Positions 6,359 through 15,165 of a stretch of 43,710 nucleotides of DNA are shown in pieces. The DNA comes from Sporosarcina sp. P13. Its GTDB lineage: Bacteria > Bacillota > Bacilli > Bacillales_A > Planococcaceae. The position numbers and the translations under genes were made by a program. Numbering within the stretch: position 1 is the stretch's first letter; the number at the start of each line of letters is the position of its first letter. The stretch lies in contig NZ_PDYM01000027.1 of the NCBI RefSeq assembly GCF_002743055.1, forward strand, positions 1 through 43,710, in the 5' to 3' direction. The notes under the pieces are model-generated. The model made no database searches and was not told the DNA's origin. It worked only from the letters and a program-made list of their open reading frames with translations.

Positions 6359-7585
6359 CTAGAATGTGTTACCGTCTTTCAACACCATCTCCAACTCTAA
6401 CTGTTTGCCATCTCGGTATATTTTTACTTTCAATGAATCACCGATTTCTTTCTTATTGTACAAATATTTACGAAGTGTGACCATATCTGTCACCTTTTCA
6501 TCGTCTAGCTGTACAATCGTATCATACTTCCTCACACCTGCTACTTGGGCTGGAGAGTTTAACATGATATCTGTAACAACGACACCTTCTGTTACGTCTT
6601 TAGGTAAATTCAATGTTTGCTGTTGTTGCTGTATTGGAATTTGTTGAAGATCGAGTAAGGATACGCCCATTGTCGGTCGATTAACTTGTCCTGTTTCTTC
6701 TAAGTGCTCAATAATCGGTAACGCAATATTGATTGGTATTGCCAAACCAATACCTTCTACCGTCTCTTGAGAGATCTTCATGGAGTTAATACCAATCAGT
6801 TGGCCCGCCATGTTGATCAATGCACCGCCTGAGTTCCCTGGATTAATCGCTGCATCAGTCTGTAAAACATCTGCTTGCCAATCAATAATACCGTCTTTGT
6901 TGAGATCCATTGGAATCGAACGGTCTTTACCTGAAATGACACCGACTGTTACGGACCCTGCAAAGCCAAGACCTAGTGGATTACCGATAGCAATGACCGA
7001 TTCACCACGTTTTAGTGCATCTGAATCACCAAATTCAACTATTGTATCTACATGTTTAGCATCTATTTCGACTACCGCCAAGTCAGTCCAGAGATCGCTA
7101 CCGATCAATTTCCCTTCTACTTTGGTACCGTCATCGAAACTAACTTCTAGCTGCTCAGAGTTTTCTACAACGTGATGGTTCGTGACGATATAGGCTTTGT
7201 CTCCCTCTTTTTTATATATAACCCCAGAACCAGAGCCCGCTTCTTGTGTAGACTTTGTAGATGACCAAAAGTCTTGTACTGTTTGGATATTCGTGATACC
7301 TACTACCGCCGTTGCAACATCATCGACTACGTCTGTGACTTCATTCGATATATCCATTGGTATTTGCGCGTGCTGGGAGTTCGGCGTGCCAGTTGTTTGG
7401 TCAGCTTGCGCATCATTATCATTAATCGATAAGCCAGTAACATACATCATAATCGCAAATACGATCAAGCCACCTACTAATGCACCGAGCAAACCTGGCC
7501 AAAAGCCGCTATTACGTTTTGGTTTACGTGTTGGTTCTTTGGGTTGTGTGGGTTGCCACTCCGATTCTCTTCTATCTTCATCCAT
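6359..7585 (-). CDS. htrC: HtrA-type membrane serine protease HtrC (S1C, PDZ)
   Basis: 408 aa. A basic, Pro-rich cytoplasmic tail (1-27) precedes a single membrane anchor (~29-52). A trypsin-like domain outside the membrane carries the triad His138 (TNHHVV), Asp168 (WTDLAVVEI) and Ser252 (PGNSGGAL). A PDZ domain spans ~300-400 (GVVVTDIMLNSPAQVAGV). A Gln-rich patch (IPIQQQQQ) lies near ~317. HtrA proteases degrade misfolded exported proteins. The start ATG has GAGGAGGAG upstream. In B. subtilis the same gene (yyxA/htrC) ends the walRK cluster; here a hairpin separates it from walJ, so partial independence is likely. Confidence 0.96.
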   Translation of the reverse strand: MDEDRRESEWQPTQPKEPTRKPKRNSGFWPGLLGALVGGLIVFAIMMYVTGLSINDNDAQADQTTGTPNSQHAQIPMDISNEVTDVVDDVATAVVGITNIQTVQDFWSSTKSTQEAGSGSGVIYKKEGDKAYIVTNHHVVENSEQLEVSFDDGTKVEGKLIGSDLWTDLAVVEIDAKHVDTIVEFGDSDALKRGESVIAIGNPLGLGFAGSVTVGVISGKDRSIPMDLNKDGIIDWQADVLQTDAAINPGNSGGALINMAGQLIGINSMKISQETVEGIGLAIPINIALPIIEHLEETGQVNRPTMGVSLLDLQQIPIQQQQQTLNLPKDVTEGVVVTDIMLNSPAQVAGVRKYDTIVQLDDEKVTDMVTLRKYLYNKKEIGDSLKVKIYRDGKQLELEMVLKDGNTF

Positions 7586-7653
7586 CCGCTACTCCTCCTC
7601 TTCAGTTCTTTTAGTTTCCTACATATACTGTACCCCAACGCACCAATGAAAAT

Positions 7654-7689
7654 GCAAAAAGCCCCACTAATTTAAGTAAGGCTTTTTGC
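7654..7689 (-). terminator. hairpin between walJ and htrC
   Basis: GCAAAAAGCC and GGCTTTTTGC form a 10-bp stem with a 16-nt loop, 8 nt after the walJ stop. On the minus strand the stem contains a five-T run and leads into a second T-rich stretch. It is probably the end of the walRKHIJ transcript or a partial terminator. Confidence 0.7.
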
Positions 7690-7696
7690 GTTTTTG

Positions 7697-8485
7697 TTAG
7701 ACTAGCACAAGTTCTGTGGATTCCGAGGCGTCAGTATCGTGCAAGTGGACAAATTCTCCTGCACGGATACCACAGTCTTCAAGTGTTTGTGCTACACTCA
7801 TACGCGCTAAGTCCTTCATATTATTGTCTAGACTTAAATGGGCTAAGTAAATATGCGTGTCTTTTTGAGCTACTACTTCGCTCATTGCGACGGCAGCATC
7901 TTCATTGGACACGTGACCGACATCACTTAATATCCGGCGTTTAATGGACCATGGATAGCGTCCCATTTGGAGCATACTGACGTCGTGATTGCTTTCGAAT
8001 ACAAAACTATCAGCGCCTTGAATATGCCCCTTCATACGATCACTAACGTAGCCTGTGTCGGTAATGATTGCTAACTTGCGATTGCCTTCATTGAATGTGT
8101 AGAACATCGGATCTACCGCGTCGTGGGATACAGCAAATGATTGGATATCCAGTGAGCCAAATGTTTTCACCGTCTCCATATCGAAATGAAAACGCTGATC
8201 AATAGGAATCTCACCAACAAGTCCATCCATCGCTTGCCATGTTTTTGCATTGGCATAAATGGGGGTTTTGTACTTTCTTGCGAGAACTCCGATTCCTTTA
8301 ATATGATCACTGTGTTCATGTGTGACGAAAATGCCGTCAATTTGTTGCATGGAACGACCAATTGATGCAAGTAAACCTTCCATTTTCTTGCCGCTCATCC
8401 CTGCATCTACAAGAAATGCATGTTCATCGGACTCTATATATAGCGAATTACCTGTACTGCCGCTCGCCAAAATGCTAAAGCGCAT
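7697..8485 (-). CDS. walJ: WalJ (YycJ), metallo-beta-lactamase-fold hydrolase
   Basis: 262 aa. It has the MBL-fold signature HEHSDH (His56, His58, Asp60, His61), with [18 protein letters not shown] and [10 protein letters not shown] supplying later metal ligands. The family has DNA exonuclease activity and is tied genetically to the WalRK cell-wall stress regulon and to DNA repair/cell-division coordination (family knowledge). The start is ATG with TAGGAG 8 nt upstream, 11 nt after the walI stop. It is the last gene of the walRKHIJ unit. Confidence 0.96.
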   Translation of the reverse strand: MRFSILASGSTGNSLYIESDEHAFLVDAGMSGKKMEGLLASIGRSMQQIDGIFVTHEHSDHIKGIGVLARKYKTPIYANAKTWQAMDGLVGEIPIDQRFHFDMETVKTFGSLDIQSFAVSHDAVDPMFYTFNEGNRKLAIITDTGYVSDRMKGHIQGADSFVFESNHDVSMLQMGRYPWSIKRRILSDVGHVSNEDAAVAMSEVVAQKDTHIYLAHLSLDNNMKDLARMSVAQTLEDCGIRAGEFVHLHDTDASESTELVLV

Positions 8486-8496
8486 GTGGAAAACTC

Positions 8497-9309
8497 CTAT
8501 TCTGTTTGTTCTTCTAACATATTAGATTGGAACTCGATAACTTTCCCTTCAATCGCATTGATGAAGTAATTTTCAATTGTCCCGTCTCTCAATTTTACCT
8601 GAATGTTCCACGTTGGTGCAAATACTTGTGTTTCCGTTAGCTGGACAAGTGTCGAATAACCAGACTTCACTTGCATGACAGTAGAACCTTGCTTCAAATA
8701 ACCTCTTGTCACGAGTGAACCTACTGCATCGTCTTGCGACATCAAATCCTTCTTATGATTAAAGCTGACGAAATCATCCAACATACTTTGCTCATAATGA
8801 GTCACTGCTTCGTCATCATCCCAATGAATGACTAGCATCGCATTCGGACTATGGAATATCGTTTCATTCTTTACGCGCTGAAAGAACGTGGCACGCTGAT
8901 TTTCTTCATCTATTTCCCATAGTTCATAACTACTCCCTTTTAAAACATACCTTACAAGAAAGTCGTCAAAATCAAATTCGTCTTTTTCATCTTTCACGGA
9001 AACTTGTTTTTTCATATGAGACAGCAATCGTGAGTTTTCAATTAAAACGAAGGATTGGTTACTTAAGTTTTTTAAATCTTCCTCTGAAAAAGTAGCAATA
9101 TGTGCAGATAAATAAGAGACTTCCTTTTTCATGAACGGAATTGGATTGTATGTGACCTCTTCTAACTTCAATGTATCTTCCAAAGATATCTTTGGTATGA
9201 CTTGCATATTATCCACACCCATTTGACGATCCAAGTACAACCAATACAAGAAAATATTCATAACGGAAAAGACGATGATGAAGATTGTTTTGGTTTTATT
9301 CCAATCCAA
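8497..9309 (-). CDS. walI: WalI (YycI), regulator of the WalK kinase
   Basis: 270 aa from a TTG start. A short N-terminal cytoplasmic tail and one membrane segment ([19 protein letters not shown], ~7-25) anchor a large extracytoplasmic YycI domain. With WalH it binds WalK at the membrane and modulates it (repression in B. subtilis). The start is set by [14 protein letters not shown], the family's usual N-terminus, and by GGAGGTG 6 nt upstream of TTG. A longer in-frame extension to 9417 lies inside walH and is not credible. The gene overlaps walH by 14 nt, so the two are translationally coupled. Confidence 0.95.
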   Translation of the reverse strand: MDWNKTKTIFIIVFSVMNIFLYWLYLDRQMGVDNMQVIPKISLEDTLKLEEVTYNPIPFMKKEVSYLSAHIATFSEEDLKNLSNQSFVLIENSRLLSHMKKQVSVKDEKDEFDFDDFLVRYVLKGSSYELWEIDEENQRATFFQRVKNETIFHSPNAMLVIHWDDDEAVTHYEQSMLDDFVSFNHKKDLMSQDDAVGSLVTRGYLKQGSTVMQVKSGYSTLVQLTETQVFAPTWNIQVKLRDGTIENYFINAIEGKVIEFQSNMLEEQTE

Positions 9310-10627
9310 ACTGTTCACCTCCCCCAGGGAACCGTGCTGGCGTGAAGCGGAACCAGTTATCTTTGATAAGGTAATACCAACAAGGTTGCAAAATGAGCAA
9401 TCTTCGACTTTCATCATGGATTAAATAATAACCCACAGAGATTTCATCGATTGAATCAAAGTCTAGTTCATCGGAGTTTTTTAAGGCCTTTGCTACATCT
9501 ACGCCTGAAGGCAGCTCTTCTTCTACTTTTTCTACATTGACATCAAGTGTATAGTACGGTCTGATATATTTGAAAACACGTGTTTTCCCCCATTTCTGGG
9601 TGATCTTATTTGTTTCTGAGTGGTCACTATAAACCGGCAAACCATCTACATATAACTGAAATTCCACGTAACGCGAGATTGGATTCATATAAGCGTAGCG
9701 GTATTCATCTGTCCAACCGCCGTGTTCGTTAATGAAGTCTATAGTATTCAGTAGTAGCTCTGAAGGGATAGCTATTTCCTGAGATTCCGCAGCAGGCATG
9801 ACATAGTTCAACATTTTAGTCTTTGTGTTGATGCTCATGAACGCATGATCGTCTCCATATTCTTCATGGGTGGAATCCACTTGACTACGCTTTACGGCAT
9901 TCGGATCGTTGAATAATGCATCACGAAATCGATGAGGATTAATTTCTTCCTGATAATACGTATTTCGAGTGACGGAAACAGGATCTTTAGATACAGCTAG
10001 CAAAGGTGCGTTGCCACGATCGATTTCCGCGTATTCATCAAACGACTGACCCACATCCACCACATTACGCAAGAATCTAGATTTATTAGGTAATGTGACT
10101 TGAGCTTGGTAATGCATACCGTTTGCTTCACTTATAAAGTGAAGCGTCGGCAATTGAGTAGACTGACTCCAATCAATAACTAATCGATTGAATGTAGATT
10201 CTGGTATGCTCGTCTCATTCATGAGTAGAACATTATCGTATACAAGAATTGGTACTTCGCCAGGAAAGTATAATGTCATCTGACTAGGCCTTTGTAATAG
10301 CTGGGCAATTTCCAACTTACTTAACTTCTGATTGATAAGATGAAAATCACTGATCTCCCAAGTTCCCATTTCAGAAAGAATCGTATCAATCTTACTTGCT
10401 TCTACTGAGCCAAGTACTTGATCTTTTAAATTTGTGATCATTTTATATGGTTTAATAATCTCATCGATTGTCTTTTTTTCTGCGATCGAAATATCTACTG
10501 TTTGTAATTGTTCCATTGGTTCATATTTCGGTGAAAAGTTCCAGACCGTAAATGTGAACATGATACTCAAGATTACAAGCAATAGTAACACGATGGATTT
10601 AATTGTTTCTACGTATTTCAATCCCAC
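9296..10627 (-). CDS. walH: WalH (YycH), regulator of the WalK kinase
   Basis: 443 aa. One N-terminal membrane segment (IKSIVLLLLVILSIMFTFTVW, ~9-29) is followed by a large extracellular YycH domain, close to the usual length (~450 aa). It acts with WalI on WalK. The start is GTG with AGAGG 7 nt upstream. It overlaps walK by 10 nt, and its end overlaps walI, so H and I are made in step with the kinase. Confidence 0.95.
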   Translation of the reverse strand: MGLKYVETIKSIVLLLLVILSIMFTFTVWNFSPKYEPMEQLQTVDISIAEKKTIDEIIKPYKMITNLKDQVLGSVEASKIDTILSEMGTWEISDFHLINQKLSKLEIAQLLQRPSQMTLYFPGEVPILVYDNVLLMNETSIPESTFNRLVIDWSQSTQLPTLHFISEANGMHYQAQVTLPNKSRFLRNVVDVGQSFDEYAEIDRGNAPLLAVSKDPVSVTRNTYYQEEINPHRFRDALFNDPNAVKRSQVDSTHEEYGDDHAFMSINTKTKMLNYVMPAAESQEIAIPSELLLNTIDFINEHGGWTDEYRYAYMNPISRYVEFQLYVDGLPVYSDHSETNKITQKWGKTRVFKYIRPYYTLDVNVEKVEEELPSGVDVAKALKNSDELDFDSIDEISVGYYLIHDESRRLLILQPCWYYLIKDNWFRFTPARFPGGGEQFGLE

Positions 10628-12441
10628 TCACCATCCTCTTGTTGTTCAAATGGTAAGTTGAAGAAGATTGTTGTTCCTTTCCCTTCTTCACTTTGGGCCC
10701 AAATTTCTCCTTTATGGGCGATTATCATTTCTTTGGCAATTGCAAGACCTAGGCCTGTCCCACCAAGTGCACGTGAGCGTGCTCGATCTGCACGATAGAA
10801 GCGGTCGAAAATTCGTTTGACGTTGGATTTTGGAATTCCCATACCATCGTCTGAAATCATGACTTTAATATTGTCACCAGAAACTGTGACTCCGAAACGG
10901 ACTTCCCCGCCATCCGGCGAGTATTTCAAGGCATTAGAAATAATATTGTCAAGCACTTGCGTCAGTTTATCGGTATCAATTTCTACAAACAAACTACTAG
11001 AATACAAATTACGTGTAAATCGAACATTTTTTGACTTGGAGAACTCAAAACGTTCAATGACAGCATTGAAGAACCGATTAAATTCTACCCATTCTTTATT
11101 CAGTTCATATTCCTTACTATCCATGCGAGAAAGTTTTAGCAAGTCGTTGACAAGTCGAATCATACGCTCGGTTTCATTTTGCGTTACGCGTAGGAAGTTT
11201 GGTGCAATTTCTTCATTTCTCCATGCACCATCAGCTAATGCATCTAAATAACTGCGCATCGTAGTAAGTGGCGTACGTAATTCATGTGAAACGTTTGAGA
11301 CAAATTCCCGACGTTCCATATCAACTTTTTCTTGCTCCGTATTATCATGAAGTACGACGATCAAGCCATTGACGAAGCCTGTCTCGCGCTGTGTAACTGA
11401 AAATGTTGCACGTAAAATATAGGATTGTTCTTCGGTACTGAAGTCTAATGGGATTGACTCTTTCACCTGAATTAACTCTTCAAATGTATAGTCAGACTCG
11501 ATACCAAGAATGCTCGTAATTGAACGATTGATTACTAAATCATTTGTCACGCCAAGCATTTGTAAGGCCGAGTCATTGATCAAACTAATACGTCCTTTAC
11601 GATCGGTTGATATGACCCCATCCGTCATGTTTTCGAGAACGGAGGCTAACTTTCTCCTTTCACTTTCGGTGGTGGATTGAGATTCCTGTAATTGATTGGT
11701 CAAATGGTTGAAAGCAATCGCCAATTGTCCCATTTCATCAGTCCCGTACACTTTTACTTTACGTGTGAAATTACCATTCGCCATTGCTCGAGCTTGTCGT
11801 CGCATGTCGGATATTGGACGCGTAAATGTTCGCGCGATGAAAATTCCGACGACAATCGTAATCGTTAATGATACAGCAGCTGCTCCGGCTAGTATGCGGT
11901 TAATTTCTTCGATTTGTTGGAACACGGACTCTATATTCGCCTCAACGTATAGAGAGCCAATAACATCATTTCCATCTACTATAGGTTGGGCTAAAGATAG
12001 TACCCGTGTCTGGGACTGGGAATCAAGTGTGATGGCATCTTTAATCGTCTCAGACGTTATAGACTTCCTAACACTGTCATTTGTGGAATGCTGACCAACC
12101 CTCGTTTGATTTTCATAAGACGAAGTAGCTAGAATACGGTATTTTGAGTTAATGACACGTATTTCAATAATGTCGTCTGATGTGAACTCAACTAAGACGT
12201 TTTTCAAGCTTTGCTCAAGGGTTGGATCACCATCTTTACGCTTTTTCGTAATTTCTTCTCGTACACTAAATTCGACTAAATTCATTCGATCAACAATTGA
12301 GTTAGTAAAGTTTTCTTTTAGTGTTTGTTCTAGTTCACGAGCAAAATAAAGACCAATAATTTGCATCGCTACGAGAATAAGCAGGACATAGATCAAGACG
12401 AACTTGACATGAATTGACCGGAAAAAACCTACTTTCTGCAT
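10618..12441 (-). CDS. walK: sensor histidine kinase WalK
   Basis: 607 aa, near the B. subtilis length. Order: TM1 (~13-34), extracellular PAS-like sensor (~35-183), TM2 (~184-204), HAMP (~205-257), cytoplasmic PAS (~262-370), HisKA with phospho-acceptor His386 in SNVSHELRTP, and HATPase with N box NIISNALKYSPDGG and G boxes DDGMGIP and GGTGLGLAIAKE. It senses cell-wall/peptidoglycan status and phosphorylates WalR to control autolysins and wall synthesis; the pair is essential in most Firmicutes. The start is ATG 6 nt after the walR stop. In the cytoplasmic PAS domain the segment ENMTDGVI has Asn where staphylococcal WalK has a zinc-binding His (from memory). Confidence 0.98.
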   Translation of the reverse strand: MQKVGFFRSIHVKFVLIYVLLILVAMQIIGLYFARELEQTLKENFTNSIVDRMNLVEFSVREEITKKRKDGDPTLEQSLKNVLVEFTSDDIIEIRVINSKYRILATSSYENQTRVGQHSTNDSVRKSITSETIKDAITLDSQSQTRVLSLAQPIVDGNDVIGSLYVEANIESVFQQIEEINRILAGAAAVSLTITIVVGIFIARTFTRPISDMRRQARAMANGNFTRKVKVYGTDEMGQLAIAFNHLTNQLQESQSTTESERRKLASVLENMTDGVISTDRKGRISLINDSALQMLGVTNDLVINRSITSILGIESDYTFEELIQVKESIPLDFSTEEQSYILRATFSVTQRETGFVNGLIVVLHDNTEQEKVDMERREFVSNVSHELRTPLTTMRSYLDALADGAWRNEEIAPNFLRVTQNETERMIRLVNDLLKLSRMDSKEYELNKEWVEFNRFFNAVIERFEFSKSKNVRFTRNLYSSSLFVEIDTDKLTQVLDNIISNALKYSPDGGEVRFGVTVSGDNIKVMISDDGMGIPKSNVKRIFDRFYRADRARSRALGGTGLGLAIAKEMIIAHKGEIWAQSEEGKGTTIFFNLPFEQQEDGEWD

Positions 12442-12447
12442 AGTGGC

Positions 12448-13158
12448 TTACTCCTGTTCCGGGTCGCGCAAATAATAGCCTACGCCACGTCTTGTGACAA
12501 TCCAGCTAGGATGACTCGGCGTATCTTCAATCTTCTCGCGCAAACGACGAATCGTAACGTCTACTGTCCGTACATCTCCAAAGTAATCATAGCCCCATAC
12601 AGTTTGCAGTAAGTGCTCACGCGTCATGACCTGGCCAATATGTTTTGCTAAATAATAGAGTAGCTCAAATTCGCGATGTGTCAGTTCAATCGTTTCGCCA
12701 CGTTTCTGGACGAAATAGGCATCTGGTTGAATAACTAAATGCCCAACTGTAATATCATTCGTCACTTCTTCTTGGTCTTCCGCTATTGTTCTTGCATGAC
12801 GTCGTAAGTTTGCTTTAACACGTGCTATTAATTCACGTGTTCCGAATGGCTTGGTTACATAATCATCCGCACCTAGTTCAAGTCCTAATACTTTATCAAT
12901 CTCTGAATCCTTGGCAGTTAACATAATTATCGGGAAGTCATACTTTTTACGCACTTCACGGCATACTTCCATGCCATCACGTTTAGGTAACATAATATCG
13001 AGTAGCATGAGATCGGGTTGAATTTCTTCTACACGATTGATGGCGTCTTCACCATCATAGGCGCAAAAGACATTGAAGCCCTCCTTTTTTAAGTTGAATT
13101 CTATTATATCTGCAATGGGTTTTTCATCGTCCACTATAAAGATCGTTTTATTTTGCAT
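12448..13158 (-). CDS. walR: response regulator WalR
   Basis: 236 aa, OmpR/PhoB type. The receiver domain (~1-120) has acidic pocket Asp10/Asp11, phospho-acceptor Asp54 (LMLLDIMLP), the switch LTAKDSEID and KPF lysine. The C-terminal winged helix (~135-235) ends with [14 protein letters not shown] and [10 protein letters not shown]. It is the partner of WalK. The start was set to 13158: the family begins [17 protein letters not shown], and AAAGGA lies 7 nt upstream. A longer in-frame start at 13296 would add 46 unrelated residues. It begins the operon after the dnaB terminator. I could not find a convincing promoter in the ~140 bp upstream. Confidence 0.98.
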   Translation of the reverse strand: MQNKTIFIVDDEKPIADIIEFNLKKEGFNVFCAYDGEDAINRVEEIQPDLMLLDIMLPKRDGMEVCREVRKKYDFPIIMLTAKDSEIDKVLGLELGADDYVTKPFGTRELIARVKANLRRHARTIAEDQEEVTNDITVGHLVIQPDAYFVQKRGETIELTHREFELLYYLAKHIGQVMTREHLLQTVWGYDYFGDVRTVDVTIRRLREKIEDTPSHPSWIVTRRGVGYYLRDPEQE

Positions 13159-13296
13159 GGTCTGTTCCTTTCCCGCCACGAAGGCGATCGGTTTTTTAGA
13201 CTGTTTACTACTGGTAAAAGTTCTTTCCATATCCTTTAACTCTATCATGAATACGGCCAAATCGCACTTTTTTCTGGTGGCTGTAACTTGTCCCAT

Positions 13297-13343
13297 AAAA
13301 AAACAACACTTCCTATTCTACAAATTTAGAGAGGAAGTGTTGT
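13297..13343 (-). terminator. dnaB terminator
   Basis: ACAACACTTCCT (13303-13314) pairs over 12 bp with AGGAAGTGTTGT (13332-13343). It begins 5 nt after the dnaB stop and is followed on the minus strand by seven Ts. It separates the ribosomal/replication operon from walRK. Confidence 0.9.
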
Positions 13344-13347
13344 ACTA

Positions 13348-14703
13348 TTAGTTAGGTGGAGGGCCTTCGTGCTGGCTCCAGTCAATATTAAGAAACTTAT
13401 TGTATTCTTTCGCAAATGCCAATGTTACTGTACCGGTCGGGCCGTTACGTTGCTTGGCGATGATGATTTCAATCATGTTCTGCATTTCAGTTTCCTTATC
13501 GTAATAGTCTTCACGATATAAAAACGACACGATATCAGCATCTTGCTCAATACTTCCTGACTCACGTAAGTCAGACATCATCGGTCGTTTATCTTGTCGT
13601 TGCTCTACTCCCCGTGATAGCTGGGAAAGGGCAATGACAGGGACTTTCAATTCACGTGCCAATGCTTTCAACGAACGTGAGATTTCGGATACTTCTTGCT
13701 GCCGATTATCACTGCCGCGGCCGCTTCCCATGATCAATTGTAAGTAATCGATCATAATCATGCCCAATCCATGTTCTTGCTGCAAACGTCTGCATTTAGA
13801 ACGGATTTCATTGATGCGGATACCTGGACTGTCATCGATAAAAATGCCTGCGTTGGATAGTGAACCCATGGCCATCGTAAGTTTACGCCAATCGTCAGCT
13901 TCTAGATTCCCCGTACGAAGCACTTGCGCATCAATATTACCTTCCGCACAAAGCATACGCATGACTAACTGTTCAGCACCCATCTCTAGACTAAAGATCG
14001 CGACATTCTCGTCTGTTTTTGTCGCAACATTTTGCGCTACGTTCAAAGCGAAAGCCGTCTTACCAACGGATGGACGTGCCGCCACAATAATCAAGTCATT
14101 GCGTTGAAAGCCTGCCGTAATTTTATCTAAATCACGGAATCCTGTAGGAATACCTGTAACGTCTCCTTTACGAGTATGCAGTAACTCGATATTGTCATAG
14201 GTCTCTACTAAAACATCTTTGATATGACGGAAGTCTCCAGCATTTTTTCGACTGGACACTTCCATCATCTTTTTCTCAGCTTCGCCTAGTAAAGCTTCGA
14301 CCTCATCTTCCCGTGTATAACCATCTTCGACAATGCCGGTTGCTACGCGGATTAACTTACGTAGTAACGACTTCTCTTCTACGATATTGGCATAATAGAC
14401 AATATTCGCAGCAGTCGGCACAGCATTCGCAAGCTCTGTTAGATACGATATGCCTCCGATATCTTCTAACTCATTTTTCACCTTTAACTCTTCAGTGAGC
14501 GTAACGAGATCGATTGGCTGTCCTTTATCACTTAACACAAGCATCGTCTCGAAAATCTTCTTATGCGCTACTCGATAAAAATCTTCAGGCATTAAAATTT
14601 CCGATGCGGTTATTAATGCTTGCGGTTCTAAAAATACAGCGCCGATGACCGACTGTTCTGCTTCATTGTTATGAGGAGGCGTACGCTCGATCATCTGGTT
14701 CAA
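13348..14703 (-). CDS. dnaB: replicative DNA helicase (DnaB-type; dnaC in B. subtilis)
   Basis: 451 aa. The N-terminal DnaG-interaction domain (~5-110: PPHNNEAEQSVIGAVFL) joins a RecA-like helicase domain with Walker A ARPSVGKTAFALN (~210), Walker B-type LGMIMIDYLQLI and the conserved SQLSRGVEQRQDKRP segment. It is the hexameric helicase that unwinds DNA ahead of the fork. The start is TTG with AAGGAG 8 nt upstream; an ATG three codons later is too far from that site. It follows rplI by 15 nt. In B. subtilis purA follows; here a terminator and walR follow directly. Confidence 0.98.
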   Translation of the reverse strand: MNQMIERTPPHNNEAEQSVIGAVFLEPQALITASEILMPEDFYRVAHKKIFETMLVLSDKGQPIDLVTLTEELKVKNELEDIGGISYLTELANAVPTAANIVYYANIVEEKSLLRKLIRVATGIVEDGYTREDEVEALLGEAEKKMMEVSSRKNAGDFRHIKDVLVETYDNIELLHTRKGDVTGIPTGFRDLDKITAGFQRNDLIIVAARPSVGKTAFALNVAQNVATKTDENVAIFSLEMGAEQLVMRMLCAEGNIDAQVLRTGNLEADDWRKLTMAMGSLSNAGIFIDDSPGIRINEIRSKCRRLQQEHGLGMIMIDYLQLIMGSGRGSDNRQQEVSEISRSLKALARELKVPVIALSQLSRGVEQRQDKRPMMSDLRESGSIEQDADIVSFLYREDYYDKETEMQNMIEIIIAKQRNGPTGTVTLAFAKEYNKFLNIDWSQHEGPPPN

Positions 14704-14718
14704 GCTATTATCTCCTTA

Positions 14719-15165
14719 TCATTCTTCTGTAACATGCACTTTAAGCGTTGCAGCTACATCAGGGTGTAATTTAATCGGAACATTTGTGAAACCAAGTGCA
14801 CGGATTGCGTCAGGCAATTCCATTTTTCTGCGATCCACTTTTATTTTATGTTGTTTTTCAAGTGCTTGTCCGATTTGTTTCGATGTGATAGAGCCGAATA
14901 AACGACCACCTTCACCAGACTTCGCTTGAAGTTCGACCGTTAACTTCTCGATTGTTTCCTTCAATTCCTTCGCTTCCGCTAATTCAGCTGCCGCGTCTTT
15001 CTTTTGGCGATTTTTTTGTCCTTCTAGTTGGCTAAGATTGCTCGCTGTAGCTTCAATTGCTACATTATTTTTCAATAAATAGTTTTGTGCGTAACCAGTC
15101 GATACTTCTTTCACTTCACCTTTTTTACCTTTTCCTTTAACATCCTTCAAAAAAATAACTTTCAT
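14719..15165 (-). CDS. rplI: 50S ribosomal protein L9
   Basis: 148 aa, standard length. The N-terminal RNA-binding globule [21 protein letters not shown] is followed by a long connecting helix (~42-75) and a C-terminal rRNA-binding domain ([10 protein letters not shown]). L9 binds 23S rRNA domain V at the L1 stalk. Two tandem ATGs exist; the second gives the family's usual N-terminus. It overlaps the gdpP stop by one base, so the two are coupled, with GAGGGG upstream. Confidence 0.98.
   Translation of the reverse strand: MKVIFLKDVKGKGKKGEVKEVSTGYAQNYLLKNNVAIEATASNLSQLEGQKNRQKKDAAAELAEAKELKETIEKLTVELQAKSGEGGRLFGSITSKQIGQALEKQHKIKVDRRKMELPDAIRALGFTNVPIKLHPDVAATLKVHVTEE

Noticed and set aside
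9208..9218. A TTATCCACA DnaA box inside walI.
   Set aside because: A single isolated site in coding sequence is expected by chance and is not part of a cluster.
9568..9590. A 16-bp perfect palindrome GAAAACACGTGTTTTC inside walH, resembling parS.
   Set aside because: The outer positions do not match TGTTnCACGTGAAACA and it lies in conserved coding sequence; likely chance.
13159..13296. An N-terminal extension of walR.
   Set aside because: 46 residues absent from the family; a good ribosome binding site precedes the internal ATG.
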